Shown here one piece after another: positions 45,552-55,100 of a stretch of 64,000 bases of DNA. This stretch comes from Ostreiculturibacter nitratireducens. GTDB taxonomy: Bacteria > Pseudomonadota > Alphaproteobacteria > Rhodobacterales > Rhodobacteraceae. The notes under the pieces are model-generated. The model had not been told where the DNA came from and did not search any database. It saw nothing but the letters and a program-made list of their open reading frames with translations. Numbering within the stretch: the first letter of the stretch is position 1; the number at the start of each line of letters is the position of its first letter. Location of the stretch: contig NZ_JAVQHL010000002.1 in NCBI RefSeq assembly GCF_032670585.1, forward strand, positions 248,001 through 312,000, read 5' to 3'. The position numbers were made by a program, and so were the translations under genes.

Positions 45552-45799
45552 TGGATCCTCGGGGCTCTGTGAGTTGCAGGATGACGGTCGCGGAAGGCGG
45601 AGCGGGGCCTTTCCCCCTTGTCCGCCGGGGTGAAGCCGATCCGGGCAGGGTGGCCGTGGAACAGCGTGACGGCGTTTGGCGAAGAGCGTTCAGGCACATC
45701 CGCCTCGACCGCGAGGAATGGCGCGAGCGCCGAGACTGACAGCGAGACGTCAAGGCCTTCCGCGTCGGAAAAGCCCCATATGCCGGCGAGGTCGGCCAT
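45548..45799 (-). pseudogene. Probable remnant of a GH2 beta-mannosidase-type gene (C-terminal domain)
   Basis: An 83-codon ORF filling the space between the ABC ATPase gene and the TIM-barrel gene. It starts four bases after the ATPase stop and overlaps the next start by ATGA. LSVSALAPFLAVEADVP, SPNAVTLFHGHPARIGFTP and F..RDRHPAT resemble the last Ig-like domain of GH2 beta-mannosidase-family enzymes, whose tails typically read as a valued beta sandwich ending in F.VRDLHSATY. No catalytic domain remains. The likely story is an in-frame deletion of a glycosidase gene, leaving a translatable stub. Recognition is from memory of the family, so moderate confidence; otherwise treat as a small hypothetical gene. 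Confidence 0.5.
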
Positions 45800-45803
45800 C
45801 GGC

Positions 45804-46874
45804 TCAGAGCCTCTCCTCGCTCGCTTTGTCGAAGACGGAGAAGCGGGACGGGTCAAAGCCGACGAGCAGCGCGTCGCCACGGCCCACGGTGGCCTGACCG
45901 TCCATTCGCAGACGCACGTCCGTGCCGCCGATCTTCGTCCAGACGAGCGTGTCGGAGCCCATCGGCTCGACGAGGTCCACGTTCGCCTCGATGCTGAAGG
46001 GCATGGCCCGGGCCGCATCGCCGGCGGCGATGTGTTCGGGCCGGATGCCGAGCGCGGCCGGGCCATCGGTTCGGCCGCGCGTGAACTCGTAGCCTTGAAG
46101 CGGCAGCCGGGCGCCGTCGGCCACGAAGTCCATCCCGTCGATCTTTCCGTCGAAGAAATTCATCTCGGGGCTGCCGATGAAGCCGGCGACATACTTGTTG
46201 ACCGGCCGGTTGTAGATCTCGGCGGGACTCGCAAGCTGCTGGATGGTCCCGCCCTTCATGATCGCGATCCGGTCGGCGAGCGTCATCGCCTCGATCTGGT
46301 CGTGGGTGACGTAGATCATCGTGTTCGAGAGCCGCTGGTGCAGGCGCTTGAGTTCCACGCGAAGGTCGGCGCGCAGTTTCGCGTCGAGGTTCGACAAGGG
46401 CTCGTCGAACAGGAACACGTCCACGTCCCGCACCAGCGCCCGGCCGATCGCCACGCGCTGACGCTGGCCGCCGGACAGCGCGGCGGGCTTGCGTTTCAGG
46501 AGCGGCTCGATCTGGAGGATCTCTGCGGCGCGCGCGACGCGCTTTGCGATCTCGTGGCGCGGGATGCGGGCGTTCTTCAGCCCGAAGCTCAGGTTCCCCT
46601 CGACCGTCATCTGCGGATAAAGCGCGTAGGACTGGAACACCATGCCGATGCCGCGCTGCGAGGGCTCCTCCCAGGTCACATTGCGGCCCTTGATGTGGAT
46701 CTGGCCGCCCGAGATGTCCAGAAGCCCCGCGATGCAGTTCAGAAGGGTCGACTTCCCGCAGCCCGAAGCGCCGAGGAGAACAAGGAATTCGCCGTCCGCG
46801 ATGTCCAGGTTCAGCTTGTCGAGGACGGTGAGGGCCCCGAACTTGAGTGTGAGGTCCTTGACGGAAACGGTCAT
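45804..46874 (-). CDS. Sugar ABC transporter ATPase (UgpC/MalK type)
   Basis: 356 residues. Walker A GASGCGKST, Q-loop FQSYALYP, signature LSGGQRQR, Walker B VFLFDEPLSNLDA and the H-switch VTHDQ lie in the first 210 residues. The C-terminal half is the MalK/UgpC-type OB/TOBE domain (GIRPEHI). It powers the two permeases upstream. ATG at 46874 begins two bases after the permease stop; the open frame extending to 47552 is out-of-frame permease sequence. Confidence 0.94.
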   Translation of the reverse strand: MTVSVKDLTLKFGALTVLDKLNLDIADGEFLVLLGASGCGKSTLLNCIAGLLDISGGQIHIKGRNVTWEEPSQRGIGMVFQSYALYPQMTVEGNLSFGLKNARIPRHEIAKRVARAAEILQIEPLLKRKPAALSGGQRQRVAIGRALVRDVDVFLFDEPLSNLDAKLRADLRVELKRLHQRLSNTMIYVTHDQIEAMTLADRIAIMKGGTIQQLASPAEIYNRPVNKYVAGFIGSPEMNFFDGKIDGMDFVADGARLPLQGYEFTRGRTDGPAALGIRPEHIAAGDAARAMPFSIEANVDLVEPMGSDTLVWTKIGGTDVRLRMDGQATVGRGDALLVGFDPSRFSVFDKASEERL

Positions 46875-46876
46875 GG

Positions 46877-47782
46877 TCAGCCTTTCACCGCGCCCGCGGC
46901 GATGCCGCGGACGAAAAGTTTGCCGGAGACGAAGTAGATGACGAGGGGCACGAGGCCGGTGATCAGCGTCGCGGCCATATTGACGTTGTATTCCTTCACG
47001 CCCTGCGTCGAGTTGACGATGTTGTTGAGCTGCACCGTCATCGGCCAGGTGTCGGGCTTGGTGTAGACCACGCCGAACAGGAAATCGTTCCAGATGCCGG
47101 TCACCTGCAGGATCATCGCAACCACGAAGATCGGCAGGCTCATCGGCAGCATGATGCGGAAATAGATGCCCCAGAAATGTGCGCCGTCGACGCGCGCCGC
47201 CTTGAACAGCTCCTCGGGAAGCGAGGCGAAGTAGTTGCGGAAAAGAAGGGTCAGGATCGGCATCCCGAAGATCGAATGCACGATGATGAGGCCCCAGAGC
47301 GAGCCGTAGAGCCCGATCTCCCGCAGAAGGATCACGAGCGGATAGAGCATCACCTGGTAGGGAATGAAGGCACCGAAGATCAGGATGGTGAAGAAGACCT
47401 CGGCCCCCTTGAACCGCCAGTTCGCGAGCGCGTAGCCGTTCACGCTGGCGATCGCGATCGAAACCGCGACCGAGGGCACGGTGATCTGCACCGAGTTCCA
47501 GAAACCCCGGCTGAGGCCATCGCAGTTCAGCCCGGTGCAGGCCTCCATCCACGCCTTTACCCAGGGCTCGAACGTGATTTCGACCGGGGGAGAGAAGATG
47601 TTGCCCAGCCGGATTTCCGGCATTCCCTTCAGAGAGGTCACGACCATCACGTAAAGCGGCAGCAGGTAGTAAAGCGCCACCATGATCAGCGTGCCGTACA
47701 GAAAGACGTTGCGGCGCGTGAAGCGGCGCTGTGGCCTCGGTCCCTGCGGCCCTTCCAGAGCGGTTACGGTGAGGTCAGCCAC
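46877..47782 (-). CDS. Sugar ABC transporter permease, MalG type
   Basis: 301 residues with six hydrophobic helices and the ATPase-contact EAA loop EELFKAARVDGAHFWGIYF ending in MLPMSLP. It forms the membrane channel with the MalF-type partner. It starts at GTG 47782 and overlaps that partner gene by eight bases. The last residues lead directly into the ATPase gene. Confidence 0.92.
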   Translation of the reverse strand: MADLTVTALEGPQGPRPQRRFTRRNVFLYGTLIMVALYYLLPLYVMVVTSLKGMPEIRLGNIFSPPVEITFEPWVKAWMEACTGLNCDGLSRGFWNSVQITVPSVAVSIAIASVNGYALANWRFKGAEVFFTILIFGAFIPYQVMLYPLVILLREIGLYGSLWGLIIVHSIFGMPILTLLFRNYFASLPEELFKAARVDGAHFWGIYFRIMLPMSLPIFVVAMILQVTGIWNDFLFGVVYTKPDTWPMTVQLNNIVNSTQGVKEYNVNMAATLITGLVPLVIYFVSGKLFVRGIAAGAVKG

Positions 47783-48665
47783 GTTTCTTGCTCCCGAATT
47801 CGAGGTAGGCCCAGGGGATGATCACGATGGCGACCGCCAGAAGCATCATGGTCGAGGCGGCGAAGGCCTGGCCGAGGTTCTGGGCGCGGAACATGTAGTC
47901 GTAGACGTATTTGGCCGGCATCTCCGTCGCGAGGCCCGGGCCGCCGCCGGTCTGCGCGACGACGAGGTCGTAGACCCGCACGATGCTGCTGGCGACCAGG
48001 ACCAGGGTGGTGATGAAGACCGGGCGCATCATCGGGATGACGATGAAGACATAGGTCTTCCAGGCCGGGATGCCGTCGACGCGCGCGGCTTTCCAGATTT
48101 CCTGGTCGATGCCCCGCATCCCTGCAAGCATCAGGACCATGATCAGGCCCGTTGCCTGCCACAGACCCGCGATCAGCACGCCGAAGATCGCGATGTCGGG
48201 ATTGTAGAGCGGATCGAAGGTGAAGCCTTCCCAGCCAAGCGACCGCACGATGCCCTGGATGCCGAAATCCGGGTTCAGGATCCACTGCCAGATGAGGCCG
48301 GTCACGATGAAGCTCAGCGCGAAGGGATAAAGGATGATGGTCCGGAACGTGTTCTCGAAGCGGATCTTCTGATCCATGAGCGCGGCGAGGATGAAGCCGA
48401 TCACGAAGCAGAAGACCAGCATGCAGAGGCCATAGATGAACAGGTTCTCGATCGAGACCATCCAGCGGTTCGTCGACCAAAGGCGCTCATACTGATCGAG
48501 GCCCACGAAATCCGTCGTGGGCAGCAGCTTGGACTTCGTGAAGCTGTATGTGATCGTCCAGAACGTTCCGCCGACGAAGACGACGAGCGCAGTCAGGATC
48601 ATCGGAACCGCCGCGATCTTCGCGGTCATGTTTCGGAAGAGCTGGTTCGGGCGTTCCGAGACCAT
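47775..48665 (-). CDS. Sugar ABC transporter permease, MalF type
   Basis: 296 residues with six hydrophobic helices, first near residues 12-35, and the EAA loop QEIWKAARVDGIPAWKTYVFIVIPMM. It pairs with the MalG-type permease. It is separated from the binding-protein gene by 93 bp that carry a hairpin, which usually lets the binding protein be made in excess. Confidence 0.92.
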   Translation of the reverse strand: MVSERPNQLFRNMTAKIAAVPMILTALVVFVGGTFWTITYSFTKSKLLPTTDFVGLDQYERLWSTNRWMVSIENLFIYGLCMLVFCFVIGFILAALMDQKIRFENTFRTIILYPFALSFIVTGLIWQWILNPDFGIQGIVRSLGWEGFTFDPLYNPDIAIFGVLIAGLWQATGLIMVLMLAGMRGIDQEIWKAARVDGIPAWKTYVFIVIPMMRPVFITTLVLVASSIVRVYDLVVAQTGGGPGLATEMPAKYVYDYMFRAQNLGQAFAASTMMLLAVAIVIIPWAYLEFGSKKRG

Positions 48666-48709
48666 GCGTGCCCCCTCTTTTCAGCGGAAGATGTCGGCGG
48701 GGTGAGGCC

Positions 48710-48735
48710 GCTGGCCCGCGCAAGGGCGGGCCAGC
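48710..48735 (-). repeat. Hairpin between binding-protein and permease genes
   Basis: Perfect 10-bp arms GCTGGCCCGC (48710-48719) and GCGGGCCAGC (48726-48735), 6-base loop. No T-tract follows on the minus strand. The position suggests a stabiliser of the binding-protein mRNA 3' end or a partial terminator. Confidence 0.6.
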
Positions 48736-48758
48736 AACTGGTCAGATGTAACGGCGGA

Positions 48759-49988
48759 TCATTCCGCTTCCGACATGATCTCGACGAAACGGGCCTGCGC
48801 GGCTTCCGGCGTGATCGACGGATCGGCGAAGAACTCCGCGAACATGTCGTTGATCTGCGAGGTCGTGTCCGGGGTGATCAGCTGGTTGGTGTCGGGCAGA
48901 AGCTTGCCTTCGGCCAAGAGCTTGAGGCCCTTCTGCATGCAGTCGTTGGCGGTCGACAGGTCGATGTCGCCGCGCACCGGCAGCGAGCCTTTCTTGAGGT
49001 TGAACGCCACCTGAACGGCGGGCTTCAGAAGCAACGCCGCCAGCTCGGCCTGCGCGGCGATCTGGGCTTCGTCCTTCAGAACGGGGAAGTAGAACGCGTC
49101 GCCGCCGGTTCCCAGGATCTCTGTCACGCCCAGCCCCGGAAGGCAGGTGTAGTCCTGGCCGGCCGTCTGGCCCGCCACCTGGAATTCACCCTGCGCCCAG
49201 TCGCCCATGATCTGGCCGCCGGCCTGGCCGGTGATCACCATGTTCGTCGCCTCGTTCCAGGCCTGAACGTTCGAGTTCTTCGACAGTTCGCGGGCGTCTG
49301 CCGCGGCCTTGAAGACGCGGGCGACGTCGGGGCCGGCAGCGGCCTCGGTATCCTTGTCGCCATAGACTTTCATGAAGACCTCGTTCGGGATCAGCGTCGC
49401 CATCAGCACGTTGAAGGCACCGGTCTGCTGCCAGCTCTGCTGACCCATGGCCAGAGGCACCTTGCCGGCCGCCTCGAGCGCCGGCGCCGCGGCGACGAAT
49501 TCGTCCCAGTTCGTGGGAACCGGCACGCCGGCTTCCTCGAACGCCTTGTGCGAAAGCCAGATCCATTGCCATGAATGGATATTGACCGGGGTGCAGTAAA
49601 TGCGGCCGTCGACGGTGCAGCCGTCCAGCAGCGACGACGGGTTGACCACGTCCTTCCAGCCCTCGGCTTCGGCGATGTCGGTCAGGTCGCGCAGGAGTCC
49701 GGCCGCGATCAGGTCCTCTGCCTGGCGGCCGTGGTTGAACTGGAAGGCGCCCATCGGGTCGCCGCCGGTGATCCGGCTGACCATCACGGCGCGCGCCTGT
49801 TCGCCGGGCCCGGCGAATGCGGCGTCCACCCAGTGGTTGCCGGTGGCGTCGAACGCCTTGGCGAATTCCGCCACGGCGGCCGCTTCACCGCCCGAGGTCC
49901 ACCAGTGCATGACCTCCAGATCGGCAGCATTGGCAGCCGTGGCGCCGGTGAGCGCGGTGGCCGCCAAGAGTGATTTCAATACCTTCAT
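48759..49988 (-). CDS. Sugar ABC transporter substrate-binding protein
   Basis: 409 residues of the family 1 extracellular solute-binding fold. The signal peptide MKVLKSLLAATALTGATAANAA is cleaved near residue 22, and the mature protein begins DLEVMHWWTSGGEAAA, usual for oligosaccharide or glucoside binding proteins. It is the first gene of the minus-strand operon. GGAGGAG lies just upstream of the ATG and the LacI-type operator pair lies 24-53 bp upstream. Confidence 0.93.
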   Translation of the reverse strand: MKVLKSLLAATALTGATAANAADLEVMHWWTSGGEAAAVAEFAKAFDATGNHWVDAAFAGPGEQARAVMVSRITGGDPMGAFQFNHGRQAEDLIAAGLLRDLTDIAEAEGWKDVVNPSSLLDGCTVDGRIYCTPVNIHSWQWIWLSHKAFEEAGVPVPTNWDEFVAAAPALEAAGKVPLAMGQQSWQQTGAFNVLMATLIPNEVFMKVYGDKDTEAAAGPDVARVFKAAADARELSKNSNVQAWNEATNMVITGQAGGQIMGDWAQGEFQVAGQTAGQDYTCLPGLGVTEILGTGGDAFYFPVLKDEAQIAAQAELAALLLKPAVQVAFNLKKGSLPVRGDIDLSTANDCMQKGLKLLAEGKLLPDTNQLITPDTTSQINDMFAEFFADPSITPEAAQARFVEIMSEAE

Positions 49989-50009
49989 CAGTAACTCCTC
50001 CCCGAGTTG

Positions 50010-50043
50010 CTAAATCGTTATAGAAAAAGCTATGACGATTTGG
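50010..50043. promoter_or_regulatory. Twin operator for the divergent LacI regulator
   Basis: Two inverted copies of one sequence: AAATCGTTATAG (50012-50023) and CTATGACGATTT (50030-50041), differing at one base, spaced by AAAAAG. Each copy is centred on a CG step, as LacI-family operators are, and the two centres are 20 bp apart, about two helical turns. The site lies just upstream of the binding-protein gene and inside the gap to the regulator gene. Confidence 0.65.
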
Positions 50044-50086
50044 ACTTTTCGATCAAGCTGGAATAGCATCGACAAGGGAAAAAGCT
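50023..50086 (+). repeat. 9-bp direct repeat in the regulatory gap
   Basis: GAAAAAGCT occurs at 50023-50031 and again at 50078-50086, 55 bp apart. The first copy spans the spacer of the twin operator, so the second may mark an accessory protein site or be chance. Confidence 0.3.
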
Positions 50087-50172
50087 CCTAGGCAGGCTGA
50101 ATCCGCAGGAACGCGTTGAAAGACAACGAAATTCGGCTTGCCCGAATTTGGCACGAGACGGAATGGCGGCGG

Positions 50173-51225
50173 ATGGACGCGAAGGAGAAACAAGAGAGCG
50201 ATCATGTCGCGCGAGCGGGCCGCAAGGGGGTCGAATCGGCCGAGCGCCCGACGCTGAAGACGATCGCGAGGCTCGCCGGGCTGGCCGTCCCGACGATTTC
50301 GCGCGCGCTGAATGATGCGCCGGACATCGGTGAGGACACGAAGAAGCGCGTGCGCGAGATCGCGACGCGCATCGGTTACCGCCCGAACCGCGCCGGCGTC
50401 CGCCTCAGGACCGGCAAGACCAACGTCATCTCGCTTGTCCTGTCGACCGAGCACGACATGATGAACCACACGGCCAAGCTCATATCCTCTCTCGCGGGGG
50501 AATTGAGAGGAACGCCCTACCACCTGATCATCACGCCGTATTTCCCTTCCGAGGACCCGATGGTTCCGGTGCGCTACATCGTGGAAACGGGCTCGGCCGA
50601 CGGGGTCATCCTCAACCAGACCGAACCGGAAGACGCGCGCATCGCCTATCTCATGGAACGGGATTTCCCGTTCGCGACGCATGGGCGAACGAAGTGGCAG
50701 CATCCCTTCGCCGATTTCGACAACGAAACCTGGGCCAGGATCTGCGTCGAGATGCTTGCGCGGCGAGGCCGGCGGCGTATCGCGATCCTTCTGCCGCCGC
50801 AGGGCCAGTACTATTCCATCCACATGCGCCGCGGCGCCAAGGAAGCGGCAAGGCGGTTGGGTGTGGATCTCGTCGTCGTGGAGGGCGTCACCTCCCACAG
50901 CGCCAGCATCGACGTGGAAAAGGCAGCGCCGCGATATCTTGTCGGGCCGGAAGCCTGCGACGGCTTCATCATGCCGTCCGCGATGGCCGCGATGGCGGTG
51001 ATCGCGGCCGGGGAAAACCTCGGCCTGGTGCTCGCCAAGGAGTTCGACCTGACCGCGAAGGAAGCGATCCCCTTCCTGAAGCGTTTCCGTCGGGAGATCC
51101 TCGTGGTGAAGGAGGACGTGAGCCAGGCCGGAGTCTTCCTGGCTCGCGCGCTGATTCACCGGATCGCGCATCCCGAGGACCCGCCGATGCAATACCTCGA
51201 CGTCCCGGAGATCCCGGAGATCTAG
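50173..51225 (+). CDS. LacI-family transcriptional regulator
   Basis: About 350 residues. A DNA-binding helix-turn-helix with hinge helix (PTLKTIARLAGLAVPTISRALNDAPDIGEDTKKRVREIATRIGYRPN) precedes a periplasmic-binding-protein-like sensor domain (SLVLSTEHDM.., LARRGRRRIAILLPPQGQYYS). It should repress the divergent sugar operon until inducer binds. The start is uncertain: ATG at 50173 is used, but a TTG at 50116 after GCAGGAACGCG would add 19 residues, and either gives an unusually long tail before the HTH. Upstream lies the twin operator, so it may autoregulate. Confidence 0.9.
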   Translation: MDAKEKQESDHVARAGRKGVESAERPTLKTIARLAGLAVPTISRALNDAPDIGEDTKKRVREIATRIGYRPNRAGVRLRTGKTNVISLVLSTEHDMMNHTAKLISSLAGELRGTPYHLIITPYFPSEDPMVPVRYIVETGSADGVILNQTEPEDARIAYLMERDFPFATHGRTKWQHPFADFDNETWARICVEMLARRGRRRIAILLPPQGQYYSIHMRRGAKEAARRLGVDLVVVEGVTSHSASIDVEKAAPRYLVGPEACDGFIMPSAMAAMAVIAAGENLGLVLAKEFDLTAKEAIPFLKRFRREILVVKEDVSQAGVFLARALIHRIAHPEDPPMQYLDVPEIPEI

Positions 51226-51271
51226 CCGGGACATTGCATCTGCCGCCGCGCCGTATTCAGATGGCGGTGTC

Positions 51272-52135
51272 ATGGCAAGCGAGGAACGGGACCTGTCAAG
51301 AAGCACCCTCAAACTGGTCGGCGCGCTGATCGCCGCGGTCTGGAACGCGGCCGACGACCGGCATCTGGGGCTGATCGCCGCCGGAGTGGCCTTTTACGGG
51401 CTGTTCGCGATCTTTCCGGGCATCGCGGCGACGATCGCGCTGTGGGGCTATTTCTCGGACCCGGCCGTTATCCTGAGCTATCTCGACACCCTGTCGGAAT
51501 TCATCCCGGCTGACGCCTTCTCGCTGCTCGAGTCCCAGGTCAAGGCGCTCGTCGCGTCGAATGTCAGCACGCTGGGATGGACCTCGGCGCTGTCCCTTCT
51601 CGTTGCGCTCTACTCGGCGCGCGCGGGCGTCGCCGCGCTGATCCAGGGCCTGAACGCGATCTACATGCGGCCGCAACGGGACGGGCTCATGCGCTTCCTT
51701 CGCGCGGTGCTGCTGACGTTCGTGCTGATCGCCGTTGTGCTGGCCGCGCTGGCCACCGTGATCTTCGTTCCCGTCGCGCTCGCCTTCGTGCCCCTTGGTC
51801 CGGTCGGCGGCTGGCTCGTCACGGCACTGCCCTGGATCGTCCTCTTCATCGTGGTGCTGGGCATGATCGGGATGTTCTACCGCTACGGGCCGAACAGGCC
51901 GTCAGCCAGGGGCCACTGGGTATCGCCAGGCGCGGTTCTGGCGGCGCTGCTCTGGGCCGGCGCGTCGGTCGCCTTTTCGCTCTACCTCGCGAATTTCGGG
52001 ACCTACAACAAGATCTACGGATCCATCGGCGCGGTCGTGGCGCTGCTCATGTGGTTCTACATCTCGGCCTACACGGTGCTTCTGGGCGCCGCAGTCAACG
52101 CGGAACTCTCGCGCATGCTCGGCGGCGATCAGTAG
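51272..52135 (+). CDS. YihY/BrkB-family inner-membrane protein
   Basis: 287 residues with about six hydrophobic helices; GVAFYGLFAIFPGIAATIAL near 38 and RGHWVSPGAVLAALLWAGASVAFSLYLANFGTYNKIYGSIGAVVALLMWFYIS near 205-260 are family hallmarks. It was once called ribonuclease BN, wrongly; its role is unknown, possibly envelope transport. Its stop overlaps the converging tamB stop by seven bases. Confidence 0.88.
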   Translation: MASEERDLSRSTLKLVGALIAAVWNAADDRHLGLIAAGVAFYGLFAIFPGIAATIALWGYFSDPAVILSYLDTLSEFIPADAFSLLESQVKALVASNVSTLGWTSALSLLVALYSARAGVAALIQGLNAIYMRPQRDGLMRFLRAVLLTFVLIAVVLAALATVIFVPVALAFVPLGPVGGWLVTALPWIVLFIVVLGMIGMFYRYGPNRPSARGHWVSPGAVLAALLWAGASVAFSLYLANFGTYNKIYGSIGAVVALLMWFYISAYTVLLGAAVNAELSRMLGGDQ

Positions 52136-55100
52136 TCGCGCTCGTAGAAGATCCCGACCGAAGTGTCGCCCTCGGAATCCAGCGTGCCACGAGCGGTTAC
52201 TCTCGGCGTGACGTCGAGGTTCAGGTTGATCTCGCTCTTCCCCTCCGAGCCGACCGTGACGTCGGTGTAGAGCTTCTCGGTCAGGTACTTGCCGACGCGG
52301 ACGGCCGTCCCGCCTTGTTCATCGGTGACGACGTCGAGATCGTCGAGGCCAAAGCCCTGGCGCAACCGCCCCACGATACCCGCGCCGCCCTTGCCGGCGA
52401 GCGTCGCGACGGCGGAGGCGAGCTGGGCTGCTTGGAACGGTGACAGGGTCGTCAGGTCGCGGCCGAAAAGGAGCAGGGCGAGGATTTCCTCCTCCGGAAG
52501 TTCGGGGGCGGAGGAGATCGTGATCTCTGGCTCCGTCGCGGGACCCTCGATCCCGATCGTGGCGGTCACGCCGTTTACCTCCGTCGAGGCCGAGAAGCTG
52601 AGGAAAGGCACGAAATCGCCTTCGAGCTGGATCAGGCCCTTGTCGAGCGAAAAGCGCTTGCCAAGAAGGTCCAGGCGGCCACGGACCAGGCTGAAGTCGC
52701 CGGCCGGAACGATATTGGCGGTGGTCCCCTGAAGCTGAAGCGAGCCGCCAAGCTCGGCATCTAGGCCGCGGCCGCGGACGAAGATCCGGCGAGGCGCGTC
52801 CAGCGTGATGTCCAGACCGTAGGGATTGGACCGGCCGACGCTTTCGGCCTCGCGGCCGAGGAGCCCGGCGCGGGCACGGGTCGAACGAACCGCCGCGGGC
52901 TCTCCGTTATGGGTCACTTCGGGGATTGGCGCAGCGCCACCAAGGCCGGTCGAAGGCACCCGGATCTCGGTTTCACCAAGGTTCAGCCTTCCGGCAACGA
53001 CCGCGCCTCCGGCCAGCGGGCCAGATACGCTCAGGTTGCCGTCAACGGAGGTTTCGAAAAGCTGCGGGTCGCGGAGCCTTGCCCCGCGGACGACGATCGC
53101 CAGGTCCGCCGGATAGGGCGGCGTGAGCGTTACCGGGCCGTTCAGCGACACCCGTCCGCCGCCCACGACCCGGGCGTCGGCCGTGAGGTTGGCGCGACCA
53201 CCGCCGAGACGGGCGCCGGCCTCGACGGCTTCGAGCGCGTAGCCCAGCACCGGCGCCACGATCCGGCCTCCGGACAATGAGACGGTTCCCGACAGCGAGG
53301 AAACAGTCAGGGGGCCGGAAAGGCCAAGGTCGAAACTCAGAGGACCCTGGATCGAGCGCGGTGCGATGAAAGCGTTGGCCAGCGCGGATTCCGCGCCGCC
53401 GGTGATGTGGAGGTCGGCCGTTCCGAAATCCGACGACAGCCGGCCAGCGACCTTGGCCGCGATGCCGCCCGGGCCGCTGCCGGAAAGGTCGAGCCCGTAG
53501 CCCGTCCCGTCCTCGGTCAGACGGCCACTTGCGGTGACGGGCCCCGGGAAACCGGGCGCGATCAGTGCCGCGTCCGACAGCCGCGCCTCGAGGTCGATCC
53601 TGCGCGCGTCGCCTTCGGCCACCCCGGTGGCGCTCGCCGCCAGTTGCGGGTTCGACAGGCGGAACCTCTCGACCGTGACCCTGCCCCCGGTCTCGGATGC
53701 GGCCAGTTCGAGTTCCGACTTGCCGGCAAGAAGCCGGTCGATCTGTGCGCTGCCGATGCCGAGCCCTTCGCCGGATGCCGTTGCCGACAGCCTGCGCGTG
53801 CCGCCGGATTCAGACAACTCGGCCCGTGCGGCGAGTGCTCCGCGCCAGCCGTTCCCTAGGACGGAGAGATCCGAGAAGTCGAGCACGGCATCGAGGTCGC
53901 TTTCATTCGTGCGGAGCACACCGGACAATTCGGCAGTCAGCGTCCTGGCGGAAAGGGTCAGGCTGCGGATCTCGGTTCCGCTCATGTCCCGGCGGGCGGA
54001 CAGCGCGATGCGCGAGCTTCCGGCGAGAAGTGCGTCGAGTTCGCGCTGGGCGACGGTCAGGTCCGAGCCTTCGACCGTTGCCGAGATGTCGGCGATGCCG
54101 GACAGAAGACCCGCGGACCCTTCGACCGAAACCCCGGCGGAGCCCGTCAGGGGACGCTTCGCCAGGCCCGAAAACCGGGACAGATCGGAGATCGTCGCCG
54201 TGGCTCTTCCGTCGATCAGGAGGCCGCTGTCGAGACCGTCGACCGTGAAGCCGCCATTCGCCGCGTAACCCTGGCCTATGGCCCGGAACGCGGAGATGGC
54301 GAGTGGCTTTCCTTCTTCCTGGTGAAAAATCACCCTTCCGGACAGGGTCGTGCCGATCGCCTCCGCCACGGCCGGATCGGAAGCCGAGACGCCACCGGCG
54401 AGGAAATTCACCGTTCCGCCGATAACCGCGCGGGGGGCCTGCGCGATGCGGCCCGAACCCCGCAGCCTGAGCGCGTCGATGCCCAGATCGGGGCGTCGGA
54501 ATCCGCGCAGGTCGCCCGCGAGCGTCCAGCCGTCGCCCTTCGCGGCGTCGTAGGTGATGTTGAGCGTGGCGGACCGTACGGTCGTCCTGTCGCCGGCGAG
54601 CGGAAGAAGGACATCGCCATCGCCGAGGCCCAGCACCACATCGAGCGCGGCCCGTCGCGGCAGCCCGTCCCGCGTAAGGAGAAGTGAGCCGTCGGCCTTG
54701 ATGGCTTCGGCTTCGATCGCGAACCGGTCGAGCGAAAGCTCCCCCGAAGGCGCTCGGGCACCTTCGGCGAGCAGCCGCACCGAGGGGCCGAAGAAAGCCT
54801 GGTAGTCAGGCAGGAACAGGGACGAAACATCGCCGCCGAGATCGGCGCGGAAACTCCGGCGGGGCGGAGTGCCCTCCGGCCCGGGCTCGGCCAGCAGCGT
54901 GACCGTGCCTTTGAGCCGGGGCTCGCGGTCCGTGGAAAGCGCGATGTCGGCCTTGAAGTCGTCGATCGGCCCCGTGCCATTGACGGCGAGCGTCAGGGCG
55001 GGCGCGCCGGGCAGCCCGATCTTCGTTGCGGCGATCCCGTTCGCGGCCTCGCTGACGAGAAGGTCGAGCGTGGCGACACGCGTGGCGTTGGCATAGCTGC

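Noticed and set aside
45804..47552. 582-residue ABC ATPase
   Set aside because: The first ~226 residues are out-of-frame permease sequence; the UgpC-type start is at 46874.
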